A stretch of 64,000 nucleotides of DNA from Myotis daubentonii. Lineage: Eukaryota; Chordata; Mammalia; Chiroptera; Vespertilionidae. Shown here piece by piece: positions 11,333 through 25,100 of the stretch. The DNA lies in assembly GCF_963259705.1 (NCBI RefSeq), contig NC_081840.1, forward strand, positions 145,611,549 to 145,675,548. The letters run 5' to 3'. Below the pieces are notes generated by a model. It was not told where the DNA came from and did not search any database. It worked only from the letters and a program-made list of their open reading frames with translations. Numbering within the stretch: the first letter of the stretch is position 1; the number at the start of each line of letters is the position of its first letter. The position numbers were made by a program, and so were the translations under genes.

Positions 11333-14300
11333 ATATATTTGCTTTCCAAATATGTTTTTACTCTCACAGTAAGATTATTTTCTTACTCTGGTAAGATTTT
11401 TGAAAACAATAGAGCTATCATTGGACATAGGTTGAGCCACGTTTTTATTTTCTTCATTTCTTGGAGCTTCCAAAGGAATACCGTGTATGAACTCTTTGAA
11501 GGCAGTTGCCACATCAGGATCTCATGTACAGAGTGCCATGTAGGCCAAGAATTCTTAAAAGATTTAAAAATCATTTTTCTGTTTCAACATAATATGTAAA
11601 ATATGCTCATTACCAAAAATACCAAAACAGTTCAGGAGCACACAGGGTGATATACCTCTGCAATGCCACTGTCTTCCCCATAAAAAGCCATTATTATATG
11701 TTTGATGTGGATCTTTTTGTTTGAGACAGATACAGAGACACAAATACACACCTTATGTCTTTACCCATTATGTCTTTATTTGTTAGTGGAAATCAGGGTT
11801 ATAAAAAAATGGCATGATATTGATCTTGTTTAGCATTTATGAATGACCCAAAGATTAATAAACAAGGCTGATCTTATATGAAAGGTGAATCAACCTGGCT
11901 ATTTATAGGACTTTACAGATCACGATGCCCATTCACTCAAAAAGATTCTCCCACAGACAGGCTTAAATTCAATCATTTCTTGTGATTAAATGTCCTCGTT
12001 ATGTACTGAACATTTGTGTTCCCCAAAAATTTATTTGTTTTTTTTTTTTTATTTTTTAATTAAATCTTTATTGTTCAGATTATTACATTTGTTCCTTTTT
12101 TTTCCCCCCCATAACTCCCCTCCTCCCAGTTCCCGCCCCACCCTCCGCCCTCACTCCCCACCCACTGTCCTCATCCATAGGTGCACGATTTTTGTCCAGT
12201 CTCTTCCCACATCTCCCACACCCCTTTCCCCCCCAGGAATAGTCAGTCCATTCCCTTTCGTATGTCCCTGATTCTATTATAATCAACAGTTCATTCTGAT
12301 CATCAGATTATTTATTCACTTGATTCTTAGATGCACTTGTGGATAGATGCATATTTGTTGTTCATAATTTGTATCTTTACCTTTTTCTTCCTCTTCCTCT
12401 TCTTAAAGGATACCTTTCAGCATTTCATATAATCCTGGTTTGGTGGTGATGAACTCCTTTAGCTTTTCCTTATCTGTGAAGCTCTTTATCTGACCTTCCG
12501 TTCTGAATGATAGCTTTGCTGGATAAAGTAATCTTGGTTGTAGGTTCTTGGTATTCATCACTTTGAATATTTCTTGCCACTCCCTTCTGGCCTGCAAAGT
12601 TTCTGTTGAGAAATCAGCTGACAGTCGTATGGGTATTCCCTTGTAGGTAACTGAGTTTCTTTCTCTTGCTGCTTTTAAGATTCTCTCTTTATCTTTTGCT
12701 CTTGGCATTTTAATTATGATGTGTCTTGGTGTGGTCCTCTTTGGATTCCTTTTGTTTGGGGTTCTCCGCGCTTCTTGGACCTGTAAGTCCATTTCTTTCA
12801 CCAGGTGGGGGAAGTTTTCTGTCATTATTTCTTCAAATAGGTTTTCAATATCTTGCTCTCTCTCATCTTCTGGCACCCCTATAATTCTGATGTTGGTACG
12901 CTTGAAGCTGTCCCAGAGGCTCCTTACACTATCCTCGCGTTTTTGGATTCTTTTTTCATTTTGCTTTTCCAGTTGGATGTTTTTTGCTTCCTCGCATTTC
13001 AAATCATTGACTTGATTCTTGCGCTCCTCTGGTCTGCTGTCAGGCGTCTGTATAATATTCGTTATTTCAGCCCGTGTGTGCTTAATTTCTAGTTGGTTCC
13101 CCAATATAAGATCGAGGGTCTTATTAGTTTTCATGTAGATCTCATTAAGTTTATCGGCAGCTTCTAAACAGTTCTTGAGAGACCTTAAAAGTGTGGTTCT
13201 GAACTCTATAGCTTCCATTGACAATTTTGTCCTGTTTCTTTGTCTCCGCATTTTGTTATGCTTCCTTGGTGCACCCCCTAGTGGTCTTTGTTCGCAGTCT
13301 TATAGATAAATCTTGATTGTTGTAGCTAATACCAGGGAGGGTTTGACCTCCAGGCCAAGTGGCTATGAGAATCAGCTGTGTCAGCAGTGAGAGAACTTCT
13401 GTCCTCTAGGGAGGTGCTAATCTAGCCTTTGCCTGAGGCTATCCGGCAAATGCCTCTGTGCAGGGCTTGGGCAGGGCGGGTCGCACAGGATCAACAGGGT
13501 GGGCCGGAGAGAGCAGTTATGGCGGCTCTCAGTCCTGTCCCCAGGGGCTCTGCCTCTCTGAGTCCCAGCACCCGCTGCAAAGCTCAGAGAGAAAGCTGCA
13601 CTCGCTCTGACCGAAGCCAGACAGTCCCGCTTCTCCCGTTTGAGTCTGGGTCCCTAAAGACTCGCCCGGATCTGGTGCTCAGAGTCTGTGACTCCCTCCC
13701 GATTGAAAACAACAACTGCGCCCTCTGCCGCCAGCCCGCTCCGCGCACTCCGCACCTCAGAATTTGACTTCAGCCCTGCGCCTCCTCTGAGTGTCCGTAT
13801 GCGTTTCTCTTTCCTCCTAGTTGTAGGACTTCCACTCAGCCAGCGTTCCTGTGGTTCTGGGTGATGTCCCTTCCATTTTTTGGTTTCACTTTTGAAGTAG
13901 TTGTTCAAAGCAGCAAACTCCAGCGTTAACCTATGCCGCCATCTTGGTTCTCCCCAAAAATTTATTTGTTGAAGCTCTAACCCCAATGAGATGATGTTTA
14001 AAGGTGGGGCCTTTGAGAAGTAATTTAGGGTTAGATGAAGTCCCAAGGGGCTCTCCCTCGTGCTGGGATTAGTGTCCTTATAATGAGAAGAAGAAAGACC
14101 AAGAGTTCCCTCCCTCTGTCCCTCTACCATGTGAGGACTCTGGAGGTCCTCACCAGAAATCGAATCTGCTGGCACCTTGAGCTTGGACTCCACAGCCTCC
14201 AGAACCATGGGAAATAAATGTCTATTGTGTAGGTCACCCAGTCTTTGTTATTTTGCTATGGCAGCCTGGGTTAATTATTATATTTCCAATACATTGTAAA

Positions 14301-17300
14301 AATATTTTCTAGAGTGAAGATGTCATTCATTATCTCTTTTGTTTGGATTTTTTAGCCATTCATTTATTAATTCACTCAATGAATAGTTATTAAGCAGCAG
14401 TATGTTCACATACTCCTGCTGCATGGCATTCTCAATATCAAAAGATGAAAGAGTTCATCTCCATCCTGCAAAAGTTTGCAATCAAGCAGCTCCTTGAATT
14501 GAAGGTGATAGTATAATACACCACCAGAGTAGTTTCTATACAACTGCCGACCTTCAGAGGATAAAAAGAATATTCCTGGATGGGGAATCAGAGCAGGACT
14601 CTTGAAGATATTACTTGGGCTTAAAGATATAGGTCAGATTTCAACAAGTGAGGTATAGCTTGGGAAGACAGAATAGAAGCATGAACAAAAGCATGGACAG
14701 CAAATGCCAAATGCCAACTGTGATTAGGACATGGGGAGTGATCAAGTCAAGCTGGAGTGAGGAATTTGTGCAAGGGAGGAATGACAAATGAATCTGTAAG
14801 TATAGACTAGGAACGGACTATACTCAGAATCTAAGTTGTGGAATTTTCTCTGCAGGTAATAAGGAAACATTAAGATTTCTTCGTCAAGGGTGTGATGAGA
14901 CACAAAGTTTCTGGATAAATAAAACTATGGTAGCTGTGAAGAGAATGGATATAATGAGGACATGATTCCTCGACCAATTGATAGGTAATTATAAGTAATA
15001 CAGGCTGTGGTAACAGCATCTAGGCCTAGGTGGATACAGTAAGAATTAAGAAAGCATAAAGAAGAGTCAGTGGTTGACTGTACATGCCAGAGTCAAAGAC
15101 AATTCCAGGTTTAAGGAGCACGGCCATGGTGGCCTAGTGGTTGAGCATTGACCTATGAACCAGGAGGTCAGGGTTCGATTCCCAGAAGGAGACATGTGGC
15201 CTGATTTGCCTAGAACATCCTGATTTTAGGCTATTGTTCAGCTCCTATTTATTAGTATAAACTTATATCCTGTACCAGGTTTTACAATATCTATGTTTGG
15301 AAAAATATTCAAAAACCATAAACAAAAATAGCTTATTTGATGAACTTAATTTTTCAAAAACAAACAAACAAAAAAACCCACACACATACAATGGAGGCAA
15401 AGATAGTATCTGTCAAAACATTTGCATCCAAATATTTACACATTTTAATCTGGAGAGATTTGTAATCATAATTTGAATACCTTCTATTTAGCAGAATTTT
15501 CTCTGAGCTGATTAGGTGCCTCTGTGCTCACAGGGGAGTATTTTCCCAATTTAAAATATTATGGTTTACATATTTGAGCAGCACAATCAATAATGCCTGT
15601 ATTATATTTTAACCCATAGGATAAAATAAATATCGAGTCCACACTGATAAACGAGGAGAAAGGAAAGCTCTTCCTTATGATATATTTCAATGAATAAATG
15701 TAGAAGGAAAGAGGAAGATAGAAAGTTACTATTAGACAAATACTATAATCATAACTGTTAATGCAAAAATCCACTGATCAATGCTAGATTTAGTGGATGA
15801 AAGTTTGAGGAGAATTATACTTTTAATAGTTTCCAAGTATCTCCTAAGTATTGATTAATCTCAAAGGGGAAGGTAAGTGGTACCTTTACAATGAGAAACC
15901 GGACAGAGAACATCTTAACCAAGTGATCGAGGTCAATGATACCAGGAAGTAACACATATTCACATCATGAAACTTGTAATACAATGTGCCGAGGGGAAAA
16001 AAATCACATCTGTGGTACTTTTGTCCAAAATATGTGCAACCATGAGAAAACACTAGACATCGACAAGCTCACATGACGGTTACTTGACAAAATTATTGAT
16101 CAGTACTCTTCTAAAATGTCAGTCATTAAAGATAAGATAGGACTGAGAAACTGTAGTCTTTGAAAGGCTGCCAAAGACTAAGGAGAAGTAACAGATAAAT
16201 GCAAGTGGGAGCCCAGATAGGTTCTAGAACAGGGAAGGGACACCAGTGTTGAAATTCAAATGCGATGTGTCCTTTAGTTAAATGTACTGAAGCAACCTTC
16301 ATTTCTTTTTTCTGACAACTGCACTAGGGCTGTGTAAGATGTTGACATTGGGGAAACTGAGTGAGGAATATTTGGAGCCTATTGGTACTATTTTTGCAAC
16401 TTTTCTTCTCTAAGAATAAAACTAATTCAAAATAAAGAGTTAAAAACATTATGGTTTACAGAGAAACAAAGATGTTCAGAATTTCAAATTTACTAATCTT
16501 AAATTACACTTTGAGGTAGATTATTAAAAAAATAGGAAGATTATTTAAAATGAAATATTAAAACATTAAGCCCATTTTTGAAAAATAAAGAGTAGGAGTC
16601 ATACTTTCACACACACACACGCACACGCACACGCACACGCACACACACACACACACCCTGCCTTTTATATCTGGGCTAGCCTTGTGGCTTGCTTTGGCCA
16701 ATAAAATGTGGCAACAGTGATGTTCTACAACAGCATTGTGACATCCGCTCTCTGCATGGGGAGAGAGAAGGCTCAAATTACCCAGTCATTCCAGGCAACA
16801 CAATCAAGGCCTTGCCCAGGTGAGTAAAGCCCTCCTCAGCCAGCTGGCCCCCAGCCAGACTGCCAGTGTATGAATAAACTCGCCCAACGCACGGAGACAC
16901 CCCGTCCCAGCTGAGCCCTTCTCAAATTGTCAGCCCAGAGAATTGTAGACAAACAATATTTTTTGTAGACAAAAAAAATTCTCTGTTTTAAGCCTTTCAA
17001 TTTAGGGGTGATTTGCAGCAATAGCTAATTAATACACCGAGAGGAGATTGATTCAACTCAGATAATGAGAAAAAAAACTTGATTTGGAAAGTGGGTTTAG
17101 AGTGGGGACTTGAAGGATATGGGCAGGTGGATGTTGGAACAAATGACTTCCTAAATGACGAATGGCACAAAGGCCTCAAGGCAGGAGAGTATGGGAAAGG
17201 CACACAGTGCAATACACAGATCTTGTAACATAGAAACCCACACCTGAAACCTATATGATCATATTAACCACTGCCACCCAATGAATGCTTTTAATATTTA

Positions 17301-19096
17301 TTACATTGATTACCAATAAGTTGGATGGCCATGTTACCCAAATAAAAACAAACAAACAAAAACACAAAGCGGCCCAGGCTGGTTTTGCTCAGTGGATAGA
17401 GCATCAGCCTGCAGACCAAAGAGTCTCAGGTTTGATTCTGGTCAAGGGCACATGCCCAGGTTGTGGGCTCTATCCCCAGTGGGGGGCGGTGCAGGAGGCA
17501 GCTGATCAATGATTCTCTCTAATCATTGATGTTTCTATCTCTCTCTCCCTCTCCCTCTCCCTTCCTCTCTGAAATAAATGAAAAAATATATATTTTTAAA
17601 AAGTGGCTGGAGGGTAGTGCCAGGAGCCTCCATGACCCATCTGTGGCAGCCATATAAATGCAGAGTTCACTGGCAATTTCCATCACTAAACATCTTTCAC
17701 CAGAGTTCTTACATTTCATAAGATAAACTGATTCTTGGTGAAGTATTCCAAAATTAGGCTACCACAGAATGAAAAACACAGGTGTCCCATTTCTCTGTCC
17801 TGAGATGACACGCATGAGAGTTTGTGTTTCACAGCTCTACTGTCAAAGGGAAACATTCCTGATACCTAGATAAACTGGGAGGAGGATTTTACTTATTATC
17901 CTGAGAATATTATCTATTTGCAAAGCTTGATTTGTTATGTACGTAACAATTGAATAAAACGTGAATTTTTTTCCAGAGATCCTGATCATGTTTTTCAAAC
18001 AAATCAGATTCACTGGATGTGCGTGGTTTCTAAATGCTACCAATATATATGCAACTTGGTAATTCACATACTTAATACGGCAACACAGGTTTTTCTATGA
18101 AGGGCTATTTAACATATCGAATATCATTTGGACATTAGGTAGAGTGGACGGCAGTTGCAGTAGCTGCTTTCCAAAGAGGGTCCTCCATGGAGCAAGCCTC
18201 CCGGTAGTCACACTGCTATGTGGTTCAGTCCTATATTATCTGTGGCTGGCCCTGAGACTCACTGTGTCAATGCCTGGGCCTACTCCTTAAGAGAGGCTGG
18301 CAATTTCTACTTTCATGATTTGGGAAGTCTGCCATCTAGGAAGTCCAGCTACCCTGCTGGAATATTACCCAGTGAGGTCCCATGGAGAGAGATCAGACCT
18401 GAGAGTGTGTGGACTGAGACCATGGCCCAGCGGTCCCAGCATCCCAGCTTCGCCCAGCCTTCCCACTGCCCCTGGCAGGGTGCTGACTTGAAAATGCGCC
18501 ATCTTGGACCATGTGGCCAGATAAGCCCTATGATGACTGTAGCCCCAGAAGACATCAAGCAGAGCAGAACCCCACAGCTGATCCTGGTCAAACCACACAA
18601 CACCTAAACAGGTGTTGGTTTAAGGCCCTGAATTCTAAGGTGCCTTGTCACATAGCAATAGACCAGCAAAACAGGGCTGTGCCTTCTTCTATGCATTTGC
18701 AAAAATGTTGTCATGTCCCACAGTATTAAAGAAAAGACTGAGTCACAGAGATGTTCAAGTCTACTTTATGTGCCCACCTCATGCACACTGGGCTGAGAAC
18801 CAGAGCTGAAAGAAGCTTCTGGGAAAGGAACTGCAATTTCTCATAGGTCCTTCCTGAGGGTGGGCATATCCTTGGAGGGAAAGGCAATTAGAGGCTCCCG
18901 TTCTCTGAAGGTGCAGGGGGTGATGCCCTGTAGTTCCCCAGCAGCACTCTGTTCTGCTAAGGCTCTGTCTCCTGTCGGCCCCTGAAAGAGGGTCTGTGCC
19001 TTTCGCAGGTTTTGTGAGAAGAGCATTGTTACAGACAATGCATGTTGTGTTGCCACAAATGAGCTCACCGGAATCGTTTTTCTACTATTACTGTTA

Positions 19097-19152
<56 letters not shown>

Positions 19153-22100
19153 CAGAACACAGACAGGCTAGACCCAGTGAATTGTGTCCGGCTAGGACAG
19201 GTCTGGAGAGTCTGCGCACTGGAATGAGTGAGGTTGGCAGGGGGAGACCCAGAAGCGGCAGCTGAAAGGTCAGGACATTTTATTCCAAAGGTTGGCAGGA
19301 ACAGGAAAACTGTCAGCTTCAAAGAATATGCCAGAAAAAAAGAGGGAGGGCTTCAGGGTCAAGTATACACCCATCCACACAGGAAAGAGGAAACCGACAG
19401 AAGGCAGGCACCAGGACGAGTGAAGTGAGAATGGATCCCAGGACTATGAGGACTTGTTTCTTGTGATTAAAACAAAAGCAGGGTGGGTTGTTACTAAGTT
19501 CCACACTTCCTTCACTGAGGAGAGCGTTACATTCTAGGATGTTCTGCTGCGGGGGCTGGTTGATGGAGGTCAGTGGGGGTAGCTGTGCAGTCCCTTCTGA
19601 ATGGAGCTGTGAAATGTCAATTGCTTCACAGAAAACACATGGAAATAAAGTACTACATTCTATGAGTGTAAGAGTTCTCTGAGTCCCTGAATACTTTCCC
19701 AGCAGCCAGAAAGGGAACATGAGAAGTGAGTTGGCAGAGGTGCAGTCCTTGAAAGTGCACAATAGCCTGGAAAGAACGCGGCCTTTGGAGCGAGAAGGTC
19801 TGTTTTAATGCTGGCCCTGTCACCGCTAGCTCTGTGGGTGGGTTAGGACTGCACTTTCCTGCTTGGAATAGAAACTTTGCCCAAAGGACTTAACCAAATA
19901 GGGACCTTCCTCTTCCAATAACAATAAATCAATAGTTCACTGGGGCAGCTGCCTGCTGGCTCCTTGCAGCTTTTTCCTTCATAGTATTTGGCATTTGGCT
20001 TCATGGCCTCAAGATGGTTACTCTACTGCCAAGCATGCTTCCTGCAAGAAACCAGAGCAAACCCACCCCCACCTCCTCCCAAAGCCTTTTCCCTGGGGGG
20101 GGGGGCGGGGGGGGTGGAGGCAGAAGCCCCTCCCAGTGACCTCTACCTGTATTTCATGATCTCATTTCACACACGTTTCATTTTGTACACATATGCATTC
20201 ATACAAAAACACACACTTGCACATACACTTGGCCACCCCTAACTACCAGAGGTTGAAAAAGGTCTGTATTTTTAACCGGGTGCATTGCTGTTCCAAATTC
20301 TGTTCATTTGGGGGGGAAAAGAAAGAAGAAGAAGAATGGATAAACACCTAACAATGGATGCCACATTCACTTGTTCATATTTCAAGTGGGGATAGCTAGT
20401 CCTCCATAGAAGAAAGATACAAGACACAGGGCGCACCCCCTCTAGAGCAGAACCATGAGGGGAGAATTCTTTTCTGCTTTATTGCTGTTGTATCACCAGC
20501 ACCTAAGACAGTGCTCTCAAAAGACAGTCACTGGATGAATGAAATGAATGGGAGAGGGCGATAATGAGAAGTGTTCAGTGTACTGGCCAGCACACAGAGG
20601 GAACGCAGCAATTACTCTGTTGTCTCAGAGTCTACCTGTGGTTTTTCCCAGGCTATTTTCAAAGGCTGATGGGTAGCATAGAGCAACTAGCTGTAGCAGA
20701 GGCAAGCAATCTCAAGAGAGGTACTTACTAAGATGTGATAAATGGAGAATTATTGGTTGGCCTAAGAACAGAGACCTCCTAACACTGTTACCAACCTTGA
20801 GAAGGGAAACGTTATTGTTTCTTTTCCTAATCCAGCCAAGGGAAACCTTAACTTTCAACTCTCAGAGAAGCAGTGTTTTAGTTTGTTGAGGTGTAATTGC
20901 CATGTAACATTATATTAGTACAATATAATGATTCCTTACATGTATACATTGCAAAATGATCGCCACAATAAGCCTAGTCAACCTCCAAGAGCCGATGTTT
21001 TCTTAATGTGCCAGTTGTTATCAAAATCCCTATCGGAGTTAAAGTATCCTGGACGTCAGAAAGGAGCAGGAAGAGACAATGAGTTACCATTAAAATAAAT
21101 AGCCGTATTCTCGAACTTAGCCCTGGATTTAAAGAGCATCCAGTCCAACCTCATGATTCAGACAAAGTGAGAGCCTGATTTGCCCCCAAGAGCATCAGTA
21201 ATTATGGACAGTCAGAAGGGAGCCCTTGCTCTTCCTAACACAGGTCATGCTATATATTATACTAGAGGCCCAGTGCACGAAACTTGTGCATGGGGAGGGG
21301 GGGGGTTCCCCTCAGCCCATCCCGCACTGGGGATGTCCAACTGCCGGTTTAGGCCCGATCCTGGGAAGGGGGCCAGAGTGGGGATTGGGCCTAAACAGGT
21401 AGTCGGATATCCCTCTCACAGTCTGGGACCACTGGCTCCTAACTGCTCACCTGCCTGCCTGCCTGATTGCCCCTAACTGTCCCCCCTGCCAGCCTGGTCA
21501 CCCCACACAGCCTGCTGTTCAGTTGTTTGGTTGCCCGTCATTGCCCTCCCTGTTGGCCTGCTCACCCCACGCAGTCCGCTGCTCAGTCTTTTGGTCAGCC
21601 CTCACTAACGCCCCTGTCATCCAGGTCACCCCATGCAGCCTGCTGCTCAGTCATTTGGTCGGCCCTCACTACCCCGCCCACCCCCCGCTGGCCTGGTCAC
21701 CCCCCTCAGCCTGTTCAGTCATCTGTTCGGTTGTTTCGGTTGTGACGGTCACTTAGGCTTTTATGTATATAGATACCATCTATCTTCACTACCCACTGAT
21801 GTCCCCCAGTGTGTCCTGCCAGCTGCCAGGCCACCTCCCACTGCCAGATGTGCTGGGTGGATGCTGCTTCAGTAGTGGAATAGCCTCTCCTCTGAGAGAC
21901 TCCATGTCGATTATGACACTATCCTATCTGTCCCTGGACACAGTGGTGGTCATGGGGCAGGACCCCACACTCCACTCTGGCCCCCTTCCTTTCTCTCATT
22001 TTTCTCTACATGGTCCAGCTACCCTCACTGGTCCCATTCCTCGCCTCTCCTTTCCTCCTAAAACCACTCCTCTGAAATTGCTGTTACGATGTCACCAGAG

Positions 22101-25100
22101 ACCTCAGAATTGCCCAATCCAATGAACATGCTTTTCTGTAGTGCTTCTGAAAATCTTTTACTGAAATATTCCTGTTGTCAGAAGAGAAATATGATGAGCC
22201 CCAGGGAATGTGGAATTATGACCTGAAGCCACAGGCATGAAATAACCTTATAGTCCCATTTTATCTTAAGAATTCATGTAAATGTTCAATTCTACTCTTT
22301 TATATGAAAATAATGTTCCCCCCCCAAAAAATATCTTAATAAAATTGATACTCAAGGGGTTTGCTTGCTTTAATCGTAACTGCATGTACCACCACCTGGC
22401 ACCTGCCTTTGGTGTGAATTTCATAACCCTAACCAGAGTCCCTTTTTTTTAGTATGCTTTATCCCCAAGTGATGTAGGAGCTAAATGAGACCAAGGGCAA
22501 AGAATGGTGGCTCCTGCAAGCATCATTAACCCTTTCATCCTCTTCCTTCTCACTTCCCCTCCTCACCTTATTCTCCACTGGAGAACAGAAGGAGGCTGAG
22601 ACCAAAGGGGGAAATCACAGGAGTGTGCTGGCATTTTGGCAGGCTCACCTACTGCCTTGTTTAGCCCCGGCAGCGGGGCTTGTCCATGGAGCATAAGCAG
22701 ATGTGGGCGCTCTCCTTGGCACTCCTGGGTAAAAGCTGCCTGTAAACTCCTTTCACTTGTGTATGGCACTCAGGGAAGTGACAGCCAGAGGCTAAGATCT
22801 CACCTGATCTCAGACATTCTTTCCAGGGATTGGGCCATATCCCCCCCCTCTGTCCTTGGAGCCATCCACCCCTTCTCTGTATTCTAAATACTGTCTTGAC
22901 AACTTTTATTAGAGCCACAGGACTTCCTTTTGGAATATATTTTAGACCTTAATTTATGCTTATTTTAACTAAAATTCTCTTTTGACATCATGGTAGTTGG
23001 TTTTCAGAATTAAACTTATTGCATATTTTTTTTCTTGTTAATACAAGTAACTTCCTACTTTATAGACTGTGTCTTGTCGGCTCAGGCTGCCATAACAAGT
23101 CACCACAGACTGGGTGGCTTACATGAGAGATATTTACTTCTCACAGCTCTGGGGGCTGGAGGACCAAGGTCAAGGTGCCTGGTCCTTGCTGAGAGCCCTC
23201 TTCCTGGTTTGCAGTGAGCCTCCTCCCATATCCTCTCCTGGTGGAGAGAGAGAAGGCTCTGGTGTCTCTTCCTCCTCTTATTAGGGCACTGAGCTCATTG
23301 TGGGATCTTCCCCCTCATGATCTCACCCACAACTAATTCCCTCCCACAGGCCCCACTTCGGGAAACCACTACACTGGGGGTCAGGGCTTCAACATATGGG
23401 TTTTGGGGAGAAACAAGCGTTTAGTCCATAACACTCTTCATAAGTACCAATTCATGAGATATTTTCATAGATTGTTTTTAAAAATTAAACTTCATGGCTA
23501 ATAAAGAGGGGACTTTCAACTAGTCATGATTTCTCTCCAAATATTTTCCTATGAGAGAAGGAAAGAACATAGTGTGTTGGTTGGAATTATGTTGAGCTGG
23601 GAGAAACATGAAACAACACAAAACATTACTAGCTTAAATAAGGTAGATGTTCATTTCTCTATTGTGTAAAAGCCTAAAGGCATTTTAAATCTAGACTGGC
23701 ATGGCAGCTCTGCTCCACAAAGTCCTCTGGGATGCTAGCTTCTTCCAGCCCCCAGATCTTTTTTTAAAATTGATTAAGGTATTACATATGTGTCCTTACC
23801 CCCCTACTGCCCCCCATCCCACTCCCGTTCGTGCCCTCACTGGGCTGGAGAGCATTAAGCTAAGTGAAATAAGCCAGTCAGAGAAAGATAAATACCACAT
23901 GGTCTCACTCTGGGGTACAGCCCCCAGGTCTTCATGGACAAGGTAGCACCCAAGTTCCAGGCAGCAGAGCAGAGGAAAGTGTGACGAAGGAGGGGGAAAG
24001 GATGAGCTGGCTGCCTCTTAGAGCAAGTTCCTGGCTATTATCACAGGACACTTTTACTTGTATCCCATTGTCGGACTTTAATTACATGGCCACACCATTG
24101 CAAGGCAGGCTGGTAAATGTAGTTTTTCTTTAGGGCAGCCAAAATTCCATTGCTAGAGAGAAGGGGGAGGGCTGACATTGGGGACAACAGCAGGCTCTTT
24201 GACCAGCAAACTTGCTCAGCCTCTGCAGCCTCTCTCACTATTTTGTCATTGGCTTTGCTGATACCAATCCTGCTACCCAAGATGTACATCTCTTTCCCAG
24301 ATCTTTTTCCCCAGAATCCCAGAGTCCAGTATACAAGTCCACAAGGATTCTGCCACTTGAATATACTATGGGTGATTCAAACTCAGTCTATCTAAAACTA
24401 AACTCGCATCTTTCCACTTAAACTCTCTCCTTATCTTGTCAGCATTGTCCATCCATACAGTCACTGAAATCAGAATCCTGAGATACACCTAATTTACCCT
24501 CTTCATCTCTCACATATGCTTAACATCCATTTTCTTTCTCTCTTCTCCATCCTCCCTGCTTTTGCTTTCGTGGTCATAGCTAACATCTAGTCAGCATTTG
24601 CACATTCAAGCTGCTGATATAAATACATCAAATACTTTAACTCATTTAATCTTCACACAACCCTATAATTGTTATGATTCCAATTTCTCAATGAGGAAAT
24701 TGAGAAACAGAGAGTCAAGTCAGTTTCCCAAATGTCACAAGAGTAAACGGTAAAACCAGAATCTGAAAGATGGTTGTTGGTAATCAAGCACTTTCTCCTA
24801 ACTGCTATAACTTCCTGTTTTAGCCCTCCTTGGTAACTTCTTGTATTATTATGGAAGCCTTTCAATTGGTTTCTCTTTTCCTGTCTCACTAACTCTTTCC
24901 CAAATTCCAACTTTCATATGACCGAGTCCCAGACTAATCTCTCGGAAAGACAGTCCAATCATGTTAGGCTGCTGCCTAAAACCCATCAGTGTTTCTCCAT
25001 CACCTTCAGGCTGGAGTTCCCACTCCTTGCTGATACACAAGGTCCTTCTGGTCCTGGCCGCTGCAGGCCAATGCAGCATCTTCTGAAACTTCGCACAGAC

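Larger units (their letters stand above)
12020..13970. repeat. 20-bp target-site duplication around the HAL1 element
   Basis: The sequence tccccaaaaatttatttgtt occurs at 12020-12039 and again, identical, at 13951-13970. It is part of the older LTR, whose family reads 'gtgttccccaaaatt...gttgaagc' at this place. The copies therefore represent one original site duplicated on insertion. Confidence 0.9.
11990..14290 (+). repeat. MaLR-type (MLT1/MST-like) solo LTR, split by the HAL1
   Basis: The two flanks, 11990-12039 and 13951-14290, join into one LTR of about 370 bp. Family landmarks are GTTGAAGCTCTAACCCC, a GGTGGGGCCTTTGAG block, ATTAGTGTCCTTATAATGAG, and near the end AGAACCATGGGAAATAAATG followed by CACCCAGTCTTTGTTATTTT. 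These are typical of ERVL-MaLR LTRs. It is an old non-coding endogenous retroviral remnant with no internal genes. Confidence 0.8.

Noticed and set aside
13654..14208. 184-codon minus-strand open frame
   Set aside because: It joins the MaLR LTR antisense to the HAL1 5' UTR across an insertion boundary, so it cannot be an old gene.
15117..15210. tRNA-like A and B boxes
   Set aside because: It belongs to a truncated SINE head. No complete cloverleaf is present. The same holds for all Ves heads.
18218..18607. 129-codon plus-strand open frame
   Set aside because: It lies within an MLT1-like LTR, a non-coding repeat.
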